Origin: Elysia chlorotica
Taxonomy: Eukaryota; Mollusca; Gastropoda; Plakobranchidae
Assembly (NCBI GenBank): GCA_003991915.1
Contig: RQTK01000149.1
Coordinates: 619,130-683,129 of the forward strand
Direction: 5' to 3'
Length of the DNA stretch: 64,000 nt
In this document: positions 25,921 to 37,791 of the stretch, piece after piece
Position numbering within the stretch: position 1 is the first letter of the stretch
Layout: every line of letters begins with the position of its first letter
Notes under the pieces: generated by a model
The model's database searches: none
What the model was told of the DNA's origin: nothing
The model's input: the letters and a program-made list of their open reading frames with translations, nothing else
Position numbers and translations under genes: made by a program

Positions 25921-26819
25921 ATTCATCTCAAACCATCTCTCCATATTTCAATAATGGTTTGATTTATTTTTGTTTTAGTTGTTTTGTTGTGTGCGTGTGT
26001 TGTTGTTTTTGTGTGTGTGTGTGTGTGTTTTTTGTCTGTTGATGTTTTTTGTTTTGTTTTTTTGTCTTTTTGTTGTTGATTTTTTCCTCTTTTCATTGCG
26101 AACACCTTTGACATTTAACATTCTCAATTGTCTCTTTATTACCCCCTTTGTAGCAATATTTTCGCCCACCAGGGGTCACGCTAGCACCTGCCCACCGGGA
26201 AGCAATGACCTCGTTGAGAGAAACTCCATTCATGACGTCTTCAACCAAGGACACAAAATTATTATGCCTTTGGCTTCACCTTCACGTGTCGTGATCTTTA
26301 TAAGGCTTTGACCTCTTGAAGTACATGTAGTTTCAGGTCACCCATTGTTTAGTTTGAGGCCCCGTTTATTGTAGGCAACAAAAAAGTAATCTTTGGTTTA
26401 AAAAAGCAATGGTCAAAAGATTGTCAAAAGGTAAAGGGAAAGATGCGCTTTTAGGCATCTAGGCTATATTGCGGAAGGAAACCAACAAGAGTGGGATGCC
26501 CAGGGCTTGACTAGTCAAATTATACTGACACGAACCCAAGCTGTACTGAAAAACCACAACGTTCACATAACTTTTTTTTTTTAAATAAGCAATCGACCCG
26601 AAATCTATTGAATAGAAACTGCGAGCTCAGTGACGTAATAAGTGAGACGGGCTAATGCCCTAGCAGCGCGCTGAACTTTTCGCGTTATCTGTGTGCGAGC
26701 TATAAGACCCTCACTGTTAAGTCTGCTATCTGGCTTCCGGTAGAGGAAAAAAAACCTGTCTCCCGCAGAACTATGCCATTTTTGGGCAAATATGTGTCAA
26801 ATTATGCTTATCTCCACTG
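25921..26819. other. Unidentified sequence with GT-rich start
   Basis: GT/TTTG-rich to 26090, a GC-richer unidentified patch at 26160-26300, and a minus-strand SINE trace near 26455-26490. No gene supported. Confidence 0.45.
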
Positions 26820-27252
26820 GTGGGAGCTTACTGCCTGTCTCATGACACATAAAATTGTCAGACGTCTGTATTGCGGCCTGTCCACAATATAGCCTATATA
26901 GTGCTGATGTTGGACGTTAAACCAATTCAACTACAACTACAGTTTCATGGCCGACGCGTCTATAAATAGAATATCACTGTTGGAGAAAGCAAAGGTTTCC
27001 CCTATTTTAACTTTTCTTAGATCGATTAAGAAAGTTACCTTATGGCGACGGGACCCCAGACTGGGATAGCCGAGACTGGGTTGATCACAATATACGATGT
27101 ACTGACACCAAATTGACCAGTATTTAGAATAACAAATGGCCAGAGTGAGGATCAAACCAAGGCATCCTGCTTCGAAAGCATCAAACCTGGGCATCCTGCT
27201 TCGAAATCCGACGGTCTAACCCCAGCTCTCTTTGAGCCACCGCACCACCATT
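26820..27252. mobile_element. SINE tail (plus) and decayed SINE copy (minus)
   Basis: 26820-26940 is a plus-strand tail ending GACGTTAAACCAATTCAAC. 27040-27252 is a reverse copy starting with GGCGACGGGACC (alternative tail type); its head carries a small duplicated segment, GCATCCTGCTTCGAAA. Confidence 0.7.
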
Positions 27253-27760
27253 CCCTACCACTTTTGTGTGGTTACCATAGTGGATGTTGTTGAATAAGTA
27301 GATCTATAACATTCAAAGTTCTAATTTTCTACACTATTGGCACAAGTAAGGTATTAATCGTATTACAAGAGAGTGTGAACTAGTACGAGTTTTCACGTGG
27401 AGAATTTTGCATAATAGGTTGGAAAAATTAAGGCTTCCTTCTTGAAACCTTAGTAAAATCTCTGAAGATTGGTAAACCGCCTTAATTTTAATAAAGAAAA
27501 AGAGTGAGCATGCGTCACGTTAGTTCCCCGTATCCATAGCACTGTGAGCTCTTTTTGTGAAACGTCTCACTAAATCTATAGTCTCTGGTATTAAAATTTG
27601 AGTATTACAGTAATCGGAAAAACAAAAAGGTCTAAAAATGGTCTAATAGACCTTTATCATAGGCTGATATAAATATATATATCCACACCAGACAACTTAT
27701 GATTAGACCTGAATAACAGGTGCTATTTGGGTACTGAAATCCATTTGACACAAGTCTGTC
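27253..27760. other. AT-rich unique sequence, no gene seen
   Basis: Nothing recognised. Confidence 0.5.
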
Positions 27761-28008
27761 GGGGGGCGCGGTGGCCCTGGGGTAGAACATCGGCTTCCGA
27801 CGCAAAAGGTCTGGGTTCCAGCCCTGACGATTGCGCTCCCTACTGGTTGGGTCGGTGTCAGTTTAATGTGACCGGCTGAGACAGGAGTCATGGTATCCCC
27901 GCCCTGTCTCGTGTGTGGCAGCACATAAAATTGTCAGACGTCAGTCTTGGGGCCCGTCCACAATATAGCCTATATAGTGCTGATGTTGGACGTTAAATCA
28001 ACAACAAT

Positions 28009-28066
<58 letters not shown>

Positions 28067-28067
28067 C
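27761..28067 (+). mobile_element. Full-length SINE, head A, ending in (AAC)n
   Basis: The clearest copy. G run, GGCGCGGTGGCCCTGGGGTA (box A region), AGAACATCGGCTTCCGACGC, box-B-like GGGTTCCAGCCC, GGTTGGGTCGGTGTCAGTTT, CCTGTCTCGTGTGTGGCAGC, CAATATAGCCTATATAGTGC, GATGTTGGACGTTAAATC, then an (AAC)n run of about 21 units (28003-28067) growing directly from the terminus. A useful reference for the family; RNA polymerase III transcription is inferred from the tRNA-like head. Confidence 0.92.
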
Positions 28068-28361
28068 AAGGCTGTCTCTCTGTTCTGGTATCAACGTATC
28101 TAACAAAGGTTTTAAACCATGTGCATTAATCAATAGAAGTAAATCGATCAGGAGGTCAAAGGGTTGCTTCCCTTTTAATTTTCGTGAGAATACTGACAGC
28201 TGGATGGAAAAAAATAGCCTTAGCTTAGTGTTAGATTTATTTTCTAAAATCACGACTGTGTAACATAAACCTTACTAATTGAATAATTCAACCTTAATCT
28301 GGCGCGCAGGGATTTCTCACTCCCACCTGCTCACGGTCTAGTTCTAAAGGCTGTGGCTGAT
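28068..28361. other. Unique sequence, no gene seen
   Basis: Nothing recognised. Confidence 0.45.
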
Positions 28362-28752
28362 GTTGTTGTTGGGTTTGTTTAACGTCCAACATCAGCACTA
28401 TATAGACTATATTGTGGACGGGCCCAAGACTGACGTCTGACGTCACATTAAACTGACACCGACCCAATCAGTAGGGAGCGCAATCGCTAGGGCTCGACCC
28501 AGGACCTTTTGCGTTGGAAGTCGATGTTCTACCCCTGGGCCACCGCGCCCCCCTAAAGGCTGTGGCAAGTGCATAGGTTTTGAACAAGTTGGTTGCTTTT
28601 AGCGTCCAAAGTCAGCACTGTTTGTAGGCTATCTTGTGAACGTATTCCAAGACTAACGTATGACAATTTTACGTGCTGCCATAAAGAGACAGTGCGGAGA
28701 TAACATGACTCCTGTCTCAGTGGCTTACATTATACTGACACCGACCTAACCA
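28362..28752 (-). mobile_element. Two reverse-strand SINE copies
   Basis: 28362-28554 has head A (GGCCACCGCGCCCCCC end) and an internal deletion joining ACGTCTGACG to TCACATTAAACTG. 28583-28752 is an older copy without its head. Confidence 0.82.
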
Positions 28753-29164
28753 AAGAAATTGAACAAAATTAATATTCTTTTTACCGATCGTAGGTTTTTA
28801 ATCCGACTGAAAGATCAACGCTCTTTTTTTGCGTACCACGAGTGCATAGGTAGCATAGTGGGTATTTGTCTTGATTTTATTCCCTTTAGTTTTCTTTTGC
28901 TTTTGTTTTTATTTCCGGAAAAAAAGGGGGGGGGGGGGATCATTGTTTGATATTGTTGTTTTTCTCTCCTTTTGTTGGACACAGAAAGCGAAGCGAAGCT
29001 AATGTCTGGTATGTTCACGTGCTGCCATACAGCGATAATGCGGCGAAACCTTTATACTATGTACTATCAAGTTAAGGAAACCATGTACTATGTACTATCA
29101 TGTTAAGGCGCCATCTGAGATTGAAACCTCGAATCTTCAGCGCATAAGCCCAGAGCACTAGCTT
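28753..29164. other. Unique sequence with poly-G and a SINE trace
   Basis: G run at about 28926-28938 and a short reverse SINE trace at 29000-29045. No gene seen. Confidence 0.4.
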
Positions 29165-29725
29165 GTTTGTTTGTTGCTCAGCGTTCAAAGTCAGTTTTTT
29201 ATTGGCTATATTTTGGATGGGCTCAAAGACTAAATGTGGCAATTTTACGTGCTGCCGCACAGAGACTGTGCAGGGAGACCTGGATTCCTGCCTCACACGA
29301 TGACATTACACCTTTACCGATATAACCAGTAGCAGTCAAATTAAGACAAATACATATACATTTTTGACCAATGGTGGGTTTCGAACCGTTGTCCTTCTGA
29401 TCAGTACACCAATGCTCTTCCTGGACCTCTGTCTCACACGGTGACATTACACCTGTACCGATATAACCAGTATTGGTCGTAATTAAGACAAATACATTTT
29501 TGGCCAAACGCGGGTTTCGAACCGCTGTCATTCCGATATGTAGACCAATGCTCTTCCTACCACTAGACTACTCACCCCCCCCACACACACACACACACAC
29601 GGTGACATTGCACATTTACCGATATAACCAGTAGAGGTCGAAATTAAGACAAATACATTTTTGGCCGATCGTGGGTTTTGAACCGGTGTCCTTCCGATCT
29701 GTAGACCAATGCTCTTCCTACGAAG
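29165..29725 (-). mobile_element. SINE, head B, with its head region in three tandem copies
   Basis: Reverse-strand tail at 29165-29280. A unit of about 130-150 bp, from GATATAACCAGTA through AATTAAGACAAATAC and GGGTTTCGAACCG to ACCAATGCTCTTCCT, then occurs three times (about 29290-29420, 29421-29590 and 29600-29725). A (CA)n patch lies between units two and three. Confidence 0.8.
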
Positions 29726-29789
29726 TCCCCGGGGCTCGGCGTGTTGTCTTCAACCCGGGTTCAGTATATCTCACGGGGGAGGGTGGGGG

Positions 29790-30072
29790 GCTAACTGGCT
29801 CAAGTGGTAGAGCTTCCCAGATCGGGAAGTCCGCGGTTCGAATCCCACGATTGGCCAGTTTATTTGTCCAATTTCGTCCCTTGTAAATTGTATTAGTAAA
29901 TGGTTGGGTCGGTGTCAGTATGTGACCGATTTAGACAGGGGTCATTGTACCCCCTCAATGTCTCGTGTGTGACAGCATATAAAATTGTCAGAGGTAAGTC
30001 TTGGGGCTCGTCCACAATACAGCCTATATAGTGCTGACCTTGGACATGGGACGTTAAACCAACTCAAACAAG
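29790..30072 (+). mobile_element. Full-length SINE, head B, ending at the assembly gap
   Basis: Head GGCTCAAGTGGTAGAGCTTC with GCGGTTCGAATCCCACGATT, TTTATTTGTCCAATTTCGTC, shared body and common tail, terminus AACCAACTCAAACAAG directly before the N run. The best head-B example. Confidence 0.9.
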
Positions 30073-30360
30073 NNNNNNNNNNNNNNNNNNNNNNNNNNNN
30101 NNNNNNNNNNNNNNNNNNNNNNNNNNNNNNNNNNNNNNNNNNNNNNNNNNNNNNNNNNNNNNNNNNNNNNNNNNNNNNNNNNNNNNNNNNNNNNNNNNNN
30201 NNNNNNNNNNNNNNNNNNNNNNNNNNNNNNNNNNNNNNNNNNNNNNNNNNNNNNNNNNNNNNNNNNNNNNNNNNNNNNNNNNNNNNNNNNNNNNNNNNNN
30301 NNNNNNNNNNNNNNNNNNNNNNNNNNNNNNNNNNNNNNNNNNNNNNNNNNNNNNNNNNNN
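30073..30360. other. Assembly gap (288 N)
   Basis: Unknown bases starting directly at the end of a full-length SINE. The character of the sequence differs on the two sides. Confidence 0.99.
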
Positions 30361-30875
<515 letters not shown>

Positions 30876-31445
30876 ACTTGTAGATGGAGAGATAAAGAGA
30901 AAGAGGAAGAGTCTTCTGTAATGACTGTACATGTGTATTCCATTAGGAGGGAGATTTCGTTGAGAACAAGACACTCAGTGGAGCTTTGCAATTGCATCAA
31001 ATTGAATTAACAAACATCTTGATCATTGAGTCATTTTGTGTTAAAGAAATAAAAACAGGTGGACACAATATACAAGTATACATTTCCATTTTGCAGTCTA
31101 AGGACTTTAAATAAAATTTTTTTTTTAATTTTAAAAAAAATACATGTTTTCTACCACAGTGGTTATCAGACAACTATTTGTCTCATTATTTAAATGTCAT
31201 CATTATGATATTATATTTTAAATGCATATAACTATGTGATCATCAGTTTTGAAAACTAAAACAAAAGATTTCCAAAAATTATTCAGATTTCTATTAGAGC
31301 CAGAGAAATGAACGGAAAGAAAAAAAGGACCCAATATATTCCGACCATTTTAAATTAAAATCAGTGACTGTAAAACATTGCTTCATTGCAATAGCTTTGC
31401 AACAACATGCTTTACTACTACTTTTAATACTACATTATAATAAAT

Positions 31446-31825
31446 AATATTTAATCAACATTATTAAGCTGCTTGCATTCCTTGAACTGGTCCAATCAAA
31501 TGCTAGTTAGAGTAACAGATTTCTTTAAAAATAATTATTTTTGCCAATAATACATATAATGAAATAAACGTGAATCACTAAACGTATGTTATTCAATACA
31601 TGTATAGCTCATAAACTATTGATACAAATTTCAACAATATTTAATCAACATTATTAAGCTGCTTGCATTCCTTGAACTGGTCCAATCAAATGCCTAAAGT
31701 AACAGATTTCTTTATTAATAATTATTTTTGCCAATAATGCATATAATGAAATAAACCTGAATCACTAAACGTATGTTATTCAATACATGTATAGCTCATA
31801 AACTATTGATACCAATTTCTACTTT
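31446..31825. repeat. 190-bp tandem duplication downstream of SPC24
   Basis: Two units with period 190 bp (31446-31635 and 31636 to about 31825), both containing TTATTAAGCTGCTTGCATTC and ACGTATGTTATTCAATACAT, with a few substitutions and small indels. Confidence 0.93.
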
Positions 31826-32182
31826 TGTCACAACTTCACACATGTGTAACAATTTTGAAACATCTGTACACTGTATGGACAATTTTTTTATTTGCATATT
31901 TTAAGAATAATATCTCCAACATACACAATCATACTCCTTTTTCAATACATGTAATATGGTTTAAACATTTCCCTTAAAAAAAAAAAAAACAATATACACA
32001 TCAACTATCTTTTTATCTGTTTAAGCTTAACGGTCATTTTAAATTTATGTTCTAAAAATCAGTAACTGTTTGCTTAGCAACGTGGTCAGATTTATTTAGT
32101 ACCTTTGATATTAATGCAAACTGCAATAAGAGATTTCTTAGCAAATTTCGAATAAAATACATGCAATACATTATACAGAATC

Positions 32183-32188
32183 TTTATT
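32183..32188 (-). terminator. SPC24 polyadenylation signal (AATAAA)
   Basis: TTTATT on the plus strand is AATAAA on the minus strand, 68 nt past the SPC24 stop codon. It is the first such hexamer after the stop and would give a short 3' UTR. Confidence 0.5.
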
Positions 32189-32255
32189 ACTAAAAACCTT
32201 GAGTTGAAACATTAATCACTTATACATCATTACAATACATCCATTTCACATCCAA

Positions 32256-35200
32256 CTAGTTCTTGCTTCCTGCTTTTGTCCTCTGTTCAGCCAGCTCATC
32301 CTCCCCCATCTCCCACAGGCTGTTGGCTATGAAAAAACTGGACTGCTTCTCGCGATCAAAGCAAAATGTTCTTAGGCCTGCCTTGCTGCGAACAACTGAA
32401 GAGAGAGGGTTAGTTAAGGAAAAAAATATTCATGTACAAGAAAGATGTCTTACAATTTATTATTTATAAACAATACTTTCTACAGAGGTTAATAGTTTGC
32501 CTTCGGGTGCCAAACAAAAACCCCAAGGAACCAAAGAGCATTCTTGAGATCATTATTTATATACATGTACATCTATTGAAAGATGGCTTCTTTTCTTTCC
32601 TCACATTTTGCTTTAGATGAACCAAAGAACTAACTTTAGGGACAAGGTGACGGATCATTGGTGGTCTAATTTTGAACTAGATTTAGTGTCTGGTATGCAA
32701 CTTATTAAGCTTGCCATCACGTCTGGTTCGCTGGATCCGAGGACGAAAGTAAGATTAGTTATTTGGATCAAAAGTAGTTGACTAAAAACAAAACAAAACA
32801 AATCGAGGATTTGTATCTCTTCCTTGTATGTATGGTGTTCTTTGAGTCCGAGTTTGTTGCACTCGAGTTGTTCTGTATTTGGCTAGAAAGTGCATCCAAT
32901 CATCTTTCGAAATCTTTTCTTTTTCACAATTTTGTCTCTTTTGAGAAAAGCGTGGCAACACGTTTATAAACATACAGTATATAGACAAATTTAAGTTATG
33001 CCCCTGAAAAGTATATAAACCCCTTACATCAGGAAATTACAATTGCGAAGTATATGAACTAACAGTAAATTATGGGTTAAAATATACTACACTTAGCAAT
33101 ATATATGTCTTTTGACTGTGCAGAAGTAAAATTTAATATGAGACCTCATTTGATGTAATTTAAAAAACGAATAAAATTTTAACAAATTGTAAAATCAAGG
33201 ATACAGCCTTTCAACTTGTTTGGCTCATGCTCTTCATGCCAGTTGACTTTGCTCATATCCCTGTAAACATTCACCGAGAACCTGCAGAGAAAATATAAAC
33301 ATCACAATGTTAGTGATAACAGGTGTTGGTTTAACGTCTGACATTAGCACTATGCAGGCTATGTTGGATAATACAAAGCATAAATAATGATTGCACTGCT
33401 TAGATGTTCCAGGAGGGATATAAATCATTAACAAATGACTAGGTTGCTAGGTATATAAATTATAAAAATACAAGTGAACCATAATCATTACTTGCATTGA
33501 GGAAAAAGGAAAAAGAAAGACTTGTACTTGTACATTAGTCAACTACATGTGAGTATCAAGTTTCCTGCCCCCTCTTCTAGAAAACTTACTTGAGCTTTTA
33601 AATACATGTAGCCCTACTGAAGTCAATATTGTGGATTTAGTCATGGATCTTAATCAAGGTCTTTGGAAGTAAAGAACATGAATTTTTTTTAGCCGTGGCA
33701 GTATTTTGACTCTATACCTAGCCGCCTGAGCTGAAAAAGGTTTCTAGGCCCACAATGTCTATCATTACAATATGTGTTCACTGGTGTATAACTGTGTAGT
33801 TCTTAGTCCATTTTAGATCTAGATCGACATGGTTATTAGTTTGAAAAGGTGTGCTATAACCTGAGGGTCCTGGACCACCCCTAGCTAGATCTGCACTTCT
33901 AGATTTAGATATAGCATTTGGCTCTGTAACCAAGGAACCAGAGTTAGTGATACACTCTATCTCAATTTCAGTATCGTTTTCTGACTGGATAAAAATAAGC
34001 CTCTATATATTCCCTACTTTACTGCGGCATTGCCTCCCCGCTTCAGCGGTGTTACGGCGCTCAGGAAAATAAAGCTCTGCTGCTTAAGCTGTGTCTCGGG
34101 CTCAAAAGGTTATCTTTTAACACTTTCTTCACCTTGCTCGTGGGTGAGCAGTTAGACTCTTTTGTTTCCGCTCCTCTCCCAGTTTTTCCACCGTCTGTTT
34201 GGCCAAATCCACCTGCTGTCGGAGGCTTTCGCCACTGCTGGTCAGTTTTTTATACTCTTGATCCAGGTAAGACAGCTCCTCCTCAACTTTCTGCATATCT
34301 GAAGATACCTCCTTGCCACCTTGCTCTGACAGAGACCCCAGTAATTTTTCTAGAGCTTTTGACAGAAGGAAAAGGAATTGTGAAAAAAAAGAAAAAAATT
34401 ATTACAAATACAGTGGAAACCTAAAAAAATCAGTCTGATAATTAAAATTCAACATTATTGCAAAAGAACAGGTAATTTTTTTCTATTTTACTTTATTAGA
34501 TTGATTCGCAAGAATTATTAACAAGACTAGAGCGAGAAGCAAGACAAAGAGGACCGTACGTTAATATCTATAAAACAGAATACATGAAATGTAATCAATA
34601 AAAAGGAAATTGAAAATGATAGGAGGAGATGTGCTGAATCATCTCAAAGTATTTTCGATATTTAGGGGCATGGATGAATACCTGCTCAAATATATTTAGG
34701 CTAGAATAGTAATGGCATGGACAGCAGAATCCAAACTAGAAAAAAAATGGAAATCAGGATTGAAAGAAGATCCACAAAATGCTTAGAGTGGTCAAAGGTG
34801 GAATTTGGAAGGATAAAATCCTGAACAAGGCTCTATACAGAAAACTGCCAAGCATAACAACGAAAATATCAGATAGTCATCTTAGGTTCAGTGGCCATTG
34901 CTATAGGGACAAGGATGAACTTGCACACCAACTGATCTTATGGGAACAAAGTTATGGAAAAAGAAGCGTGGGGAAGCAGCAAAGCACATATGTCGTTCAA
35001 CTTGTAGAGGTCACAGGTATACCTTTCCGGCAAGATGAAGGACAGGCAGGTGTAAAACAGTCATAGCAAATGTTCTACTGCAGTCTATTAAGTAGGAAGA
35101 AATTTGCTATAGAAATAAAACAATATGACACCTCAATGAATGCCAATTTCAAATAGATTCATAAGAAGTTATCTATTTTTAACACTTTTTTGGTTCAGGT

Positions 35201-35745
35201 ATATTGTCTTCTTTAATTTGAATTAGTTTATTCAAAGTTTTCATCCAATGCCAAGAAATTGAAAGTATGTATGTAACTTGACATAAGAATGTTATTGTTA
35301 AACACTTGTTATATTGATTAGAATAGAAAGGTGGGACGGGGCAACCTTTCTATTAATGAAATTAATAAAATTATATTGGACTTGGTTCTTGCATTTTAAT
35401 GTAGACCGGTAAAAAAAAAAAATTAGATTCTAGACATTATCAAACCTCTAAGGTTTAGACTTTGCAAATAGATGTACTTAAACTCAAAGGTAAATATGTA
35501 TAATTATTTGGAAAGAAAAAGCAATTATTGAATAGGTAAGGATTTATAAGAGAAATTTTCAAGTTACACCTTTGAGAAATTACTGAAATTTATTTGTAAC
35601 AAAAATTACCTTTGGTATCATTTTTCAGTATCTGTAGTCTTTCATCATGTTTTTCTTTTGCCAGGACAGCCTTTTCATTGATCTCTTTAAAAATGTTTGA
35701 AATCCCAGATAGGATATTATCAAAATTAAAATTTGCTTGCTCCAT
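32256..35745 (-). CDS. SPC24: Kinetochore protein Spc24 (Ndc80 complex subunit)
   Basis: Spc24 pairs with Spc25 at the inner end of the Ndc80 complex and links kinetochore microtubules to the inner kinetochore. Coding exons, in transcript order, are 35745-35610, 34355-34133, 33281-33205 and 32395-32256. Phases 1, 2 and 1 join exactly and give 191 aa; human Spc24 has 197. Residues 1 to about 115 are charged and helical (coiled coil). The C-terminal globular part carries MSKVNWHEEHEPNKLKG, which matches the vertebrate VSKIEWDYECEPGMVKG segment, and then SSFFIANSLWEMG, which resembles the vertebrate KFISDYLWSL. Every intron has GT..AG ends. Intron 1 holds an opposite-strand LINE scrap and intron 2 a SINE tail. 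The third donor (GTATCC) is weak but is forced by the phase. Identification rests on remembered family patterns, not a search. Confidence 0.87.
33316..33371 (-). mobile_element. SINE 3' fragment in SPC24 intron 2
   Basis: GTTGGTTTAACGTCTGACAT and CACTATGCAGGCTATGTTGG, the reverse-strand terminus only. Confidence 0.7.
34555..35063 (+). pseudogene. Decayed LINE reverse transcriptase C-terminal fragment (RTE-like)
   Basis: In SPC24 intron 1, opposite to the gene. The open part (34779-35066) encodes MLRVVKGGIWKDKILNKALY, LRFSGHCYRDKDELAHQLIL and related text, the familiar end of non-LTR polymerases (LRM..WKD, R..AGHC.R). Upstream in shifting frames are INIYKTEYM and RYLGAWM, the usual preceding motifs. 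Frameshifts and stops show that it is dead. The clade call is by pattern memory. Confidence 0.7.
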
Positions 35746-35815
35746 TTTGAAGAAAAAAAAAATCACATTGAACTTGATGCAAACTCAGAGCTGTGGACAA
35801 ACGAAAAAATAAAAA

Positions 35816-35823
35816 CCGGAAAG
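35816..35823 (-). promoter_or_regulatory. ETS-like CCGGAA element upstream of SPC24
   Basis: CCGGAAAG lies about 70 bp upstream of the SPC24 start codon. ETS sites are common near starts of housekeeping genes. One short match proves little; recorded as a candidate only. Confidence 0.2.
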
Positions 35824-35939
35824 AAGTTAGTCACAGTTTTTGTTTTTAATTGCTCCCAAATTTGGACATAAATTTTTTCTTTAATATTCATTGAAGCATC
35901 CATAGGCATGTCTGTCTTGTAATTTAACATATGTGTTAT

Positions 35940-36135
35940 GTAACCATATTAGACATACAGGGCAAGGTAATTGGATCAATACTGACTAGACCTAATGACT
36001 TCTTGATTTAAGACAAAAACATTAAGTGTATCCAGTGACATTTATTTCCTGTTCCATAGTAGAAGGCCAAGAGCAAAAGTTAATTGAAAAAGATTTGTTC
36101 ATTTTCTTCAAAATGAATTATATAAAGTGTTTATA
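35940..36135. repeat. Dispersed repeat, copy 1
   Basis: GGTAATTGGATCAATACTGA, AGGCCAAGAGCAAAAGTTAA and TTGTTCATTTTCTTCAAAAT recur in the same order at 61905-62100. Family unknown. Confidence 0.65.
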
Positions 36136-37148
36136 TTGATCAAATTACCTGGCCCTCTTTATAGTGGTCACCATGTAAACATAGGAGGGACCTCAGTGGG
36201 TAAGGAATACCAGAATAGTCCAGATTAAGATCTAGCCTAAATAGATCTACACTATTTAAACATCTAGATCTAGATATGGATTTTAGATAATTATTTTAAA
36301 ACGATGTGATTATTCTCACCCTCAAGGTGCGAATTTAGCCAGATTTTCCCGAATTTATAACCAAGTTTATCTATTCTCACCCCCATGTAAATGCCCTTCT
36401 AAAATTACATTCTCGCCGCCTTCTCTTTAATAGCAATATTGAAATGGTTGATTTTTTGTACTCAATAAGTTCTATTATAGACAGACTCTCTGGTATCTAG
36501 ATCTATCTTTCAAACCTTTTCCCTCACCTCACTAACTTCTTCACTTAATTTTGTCTTCTCTTCCAAAACTTAGATCAAGACTTCCAGTAGAATCTAACTA
36601 GCATTCGCAAATTTCAACTAGATTTAGTTTCAAGATCTAGATATACCTAGATTCCAGAGTGTAAAAGCTCTACTGCCAAACATACTTTAAAAGCTCAAAT
36701 CAAAATAAAGGAAAGAAATAGGCAACAATATCAACAACAAAATGTCTGTTTTGAGATAATGTAAGTTTTAAAACAATTAGTCTGTTTAGATCTATATTTT
36801 GTTTGGAAAAGCAATAGTTCTACTTCTAGGTATATAGCTTTCATGCTGTTAGTGCATAAATGGGTTTTAAAAAACTCACCTACAAACCATAGCCTTTAGA
36901 AGTAAAAATATAATAGCTTTAGAATATTGTTTGACATTCTTTGGAATTTTCTTACTTCACATTTTATACTCCTGTCTAAACCTCATTTAGGCTACCTCTG
37001 GATTATCACAACTCTGGTCTGGGTCTAGATATTCATAAATGGAGATCTCTACTCCCCCTCTCTCTGTTTCTCCCTCTTTGATCTCTCTTGCTCTATCTCT
37101 TTCTCTATGTGAGGGGGTGAGAGTAAAAATCACACTGACTATTGATTA

Positions 37149-37193
37149 CTCACCCTCCTGGGTGAGAATAATTATAGTTAGTTATTCTCACCC
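37149..37193. repeat. Overlapping inverted repeats
   Basis: GGGTGAGAATAA (37160-37171) and TTATTCTCACCC (37182-37193) are perfect 12-bp arms around a 10-bp loop. The left arm also pairs with CTCACCC at 37149-37155. Confidence 0.9.
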
Positions 37194-37740
37194 CGGGGGT
37201 ATGAATAAATGCAGCCTTTTAAACACTTTTTTGTTCCTCGATACGACCATTTTAAGCAAAATGAGATGTTTTGGTCTTCTCGCCGATGAAACTTCTTCGT
37301 TCGTCAGATAGACAGTTTCGCTTCTTATGAAAGAACATTTAGTTTAGGTTTTACTTACATCATTAGTATCGTTACCTTTATAGAAAGTCAGAAGTTTGGT
37401 AGTTGTATAATTTTAAGTAAAAACGTCGGTGTGTTTCTGTTTCTTATTGTTGATAAACAAAATCAAGTTTTCCGCTTCCTAGTTTATAATTTCTCTTATT
37501 TATTAAAGAGTACTTCCGGTTGCTAGTTGGAACACGGAGCTATTATTGCGCCTGTAGGTCGGGGAAAACTGTCTCCACGGTTCTCAAATTAATAAGATGC
37601 TTACGGTGACAGGACCGCAAGAGCAACATTACAGGGGTTTTGGTTGGTCACATTATACTGATATTGATCATCACAGCGCCCAGAGCTAACCTTAAACCGT
37701 GTGCTGCTCTCAATGATAGGTAAAGTTATAAAATGAATAG

Positions 37741-37791
<51 letters not shown>

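Noticed and set aside
32782..32988. ORFs on both strands in SPC24 intron 3
   Set aside because: Short and overlapping on both strands; no motif. The neighbouring exons join without them.
34134..34424. Plus-strand ORF of 96 aa
   Set aside because: Antisense shadow of SPC24 exon 2.
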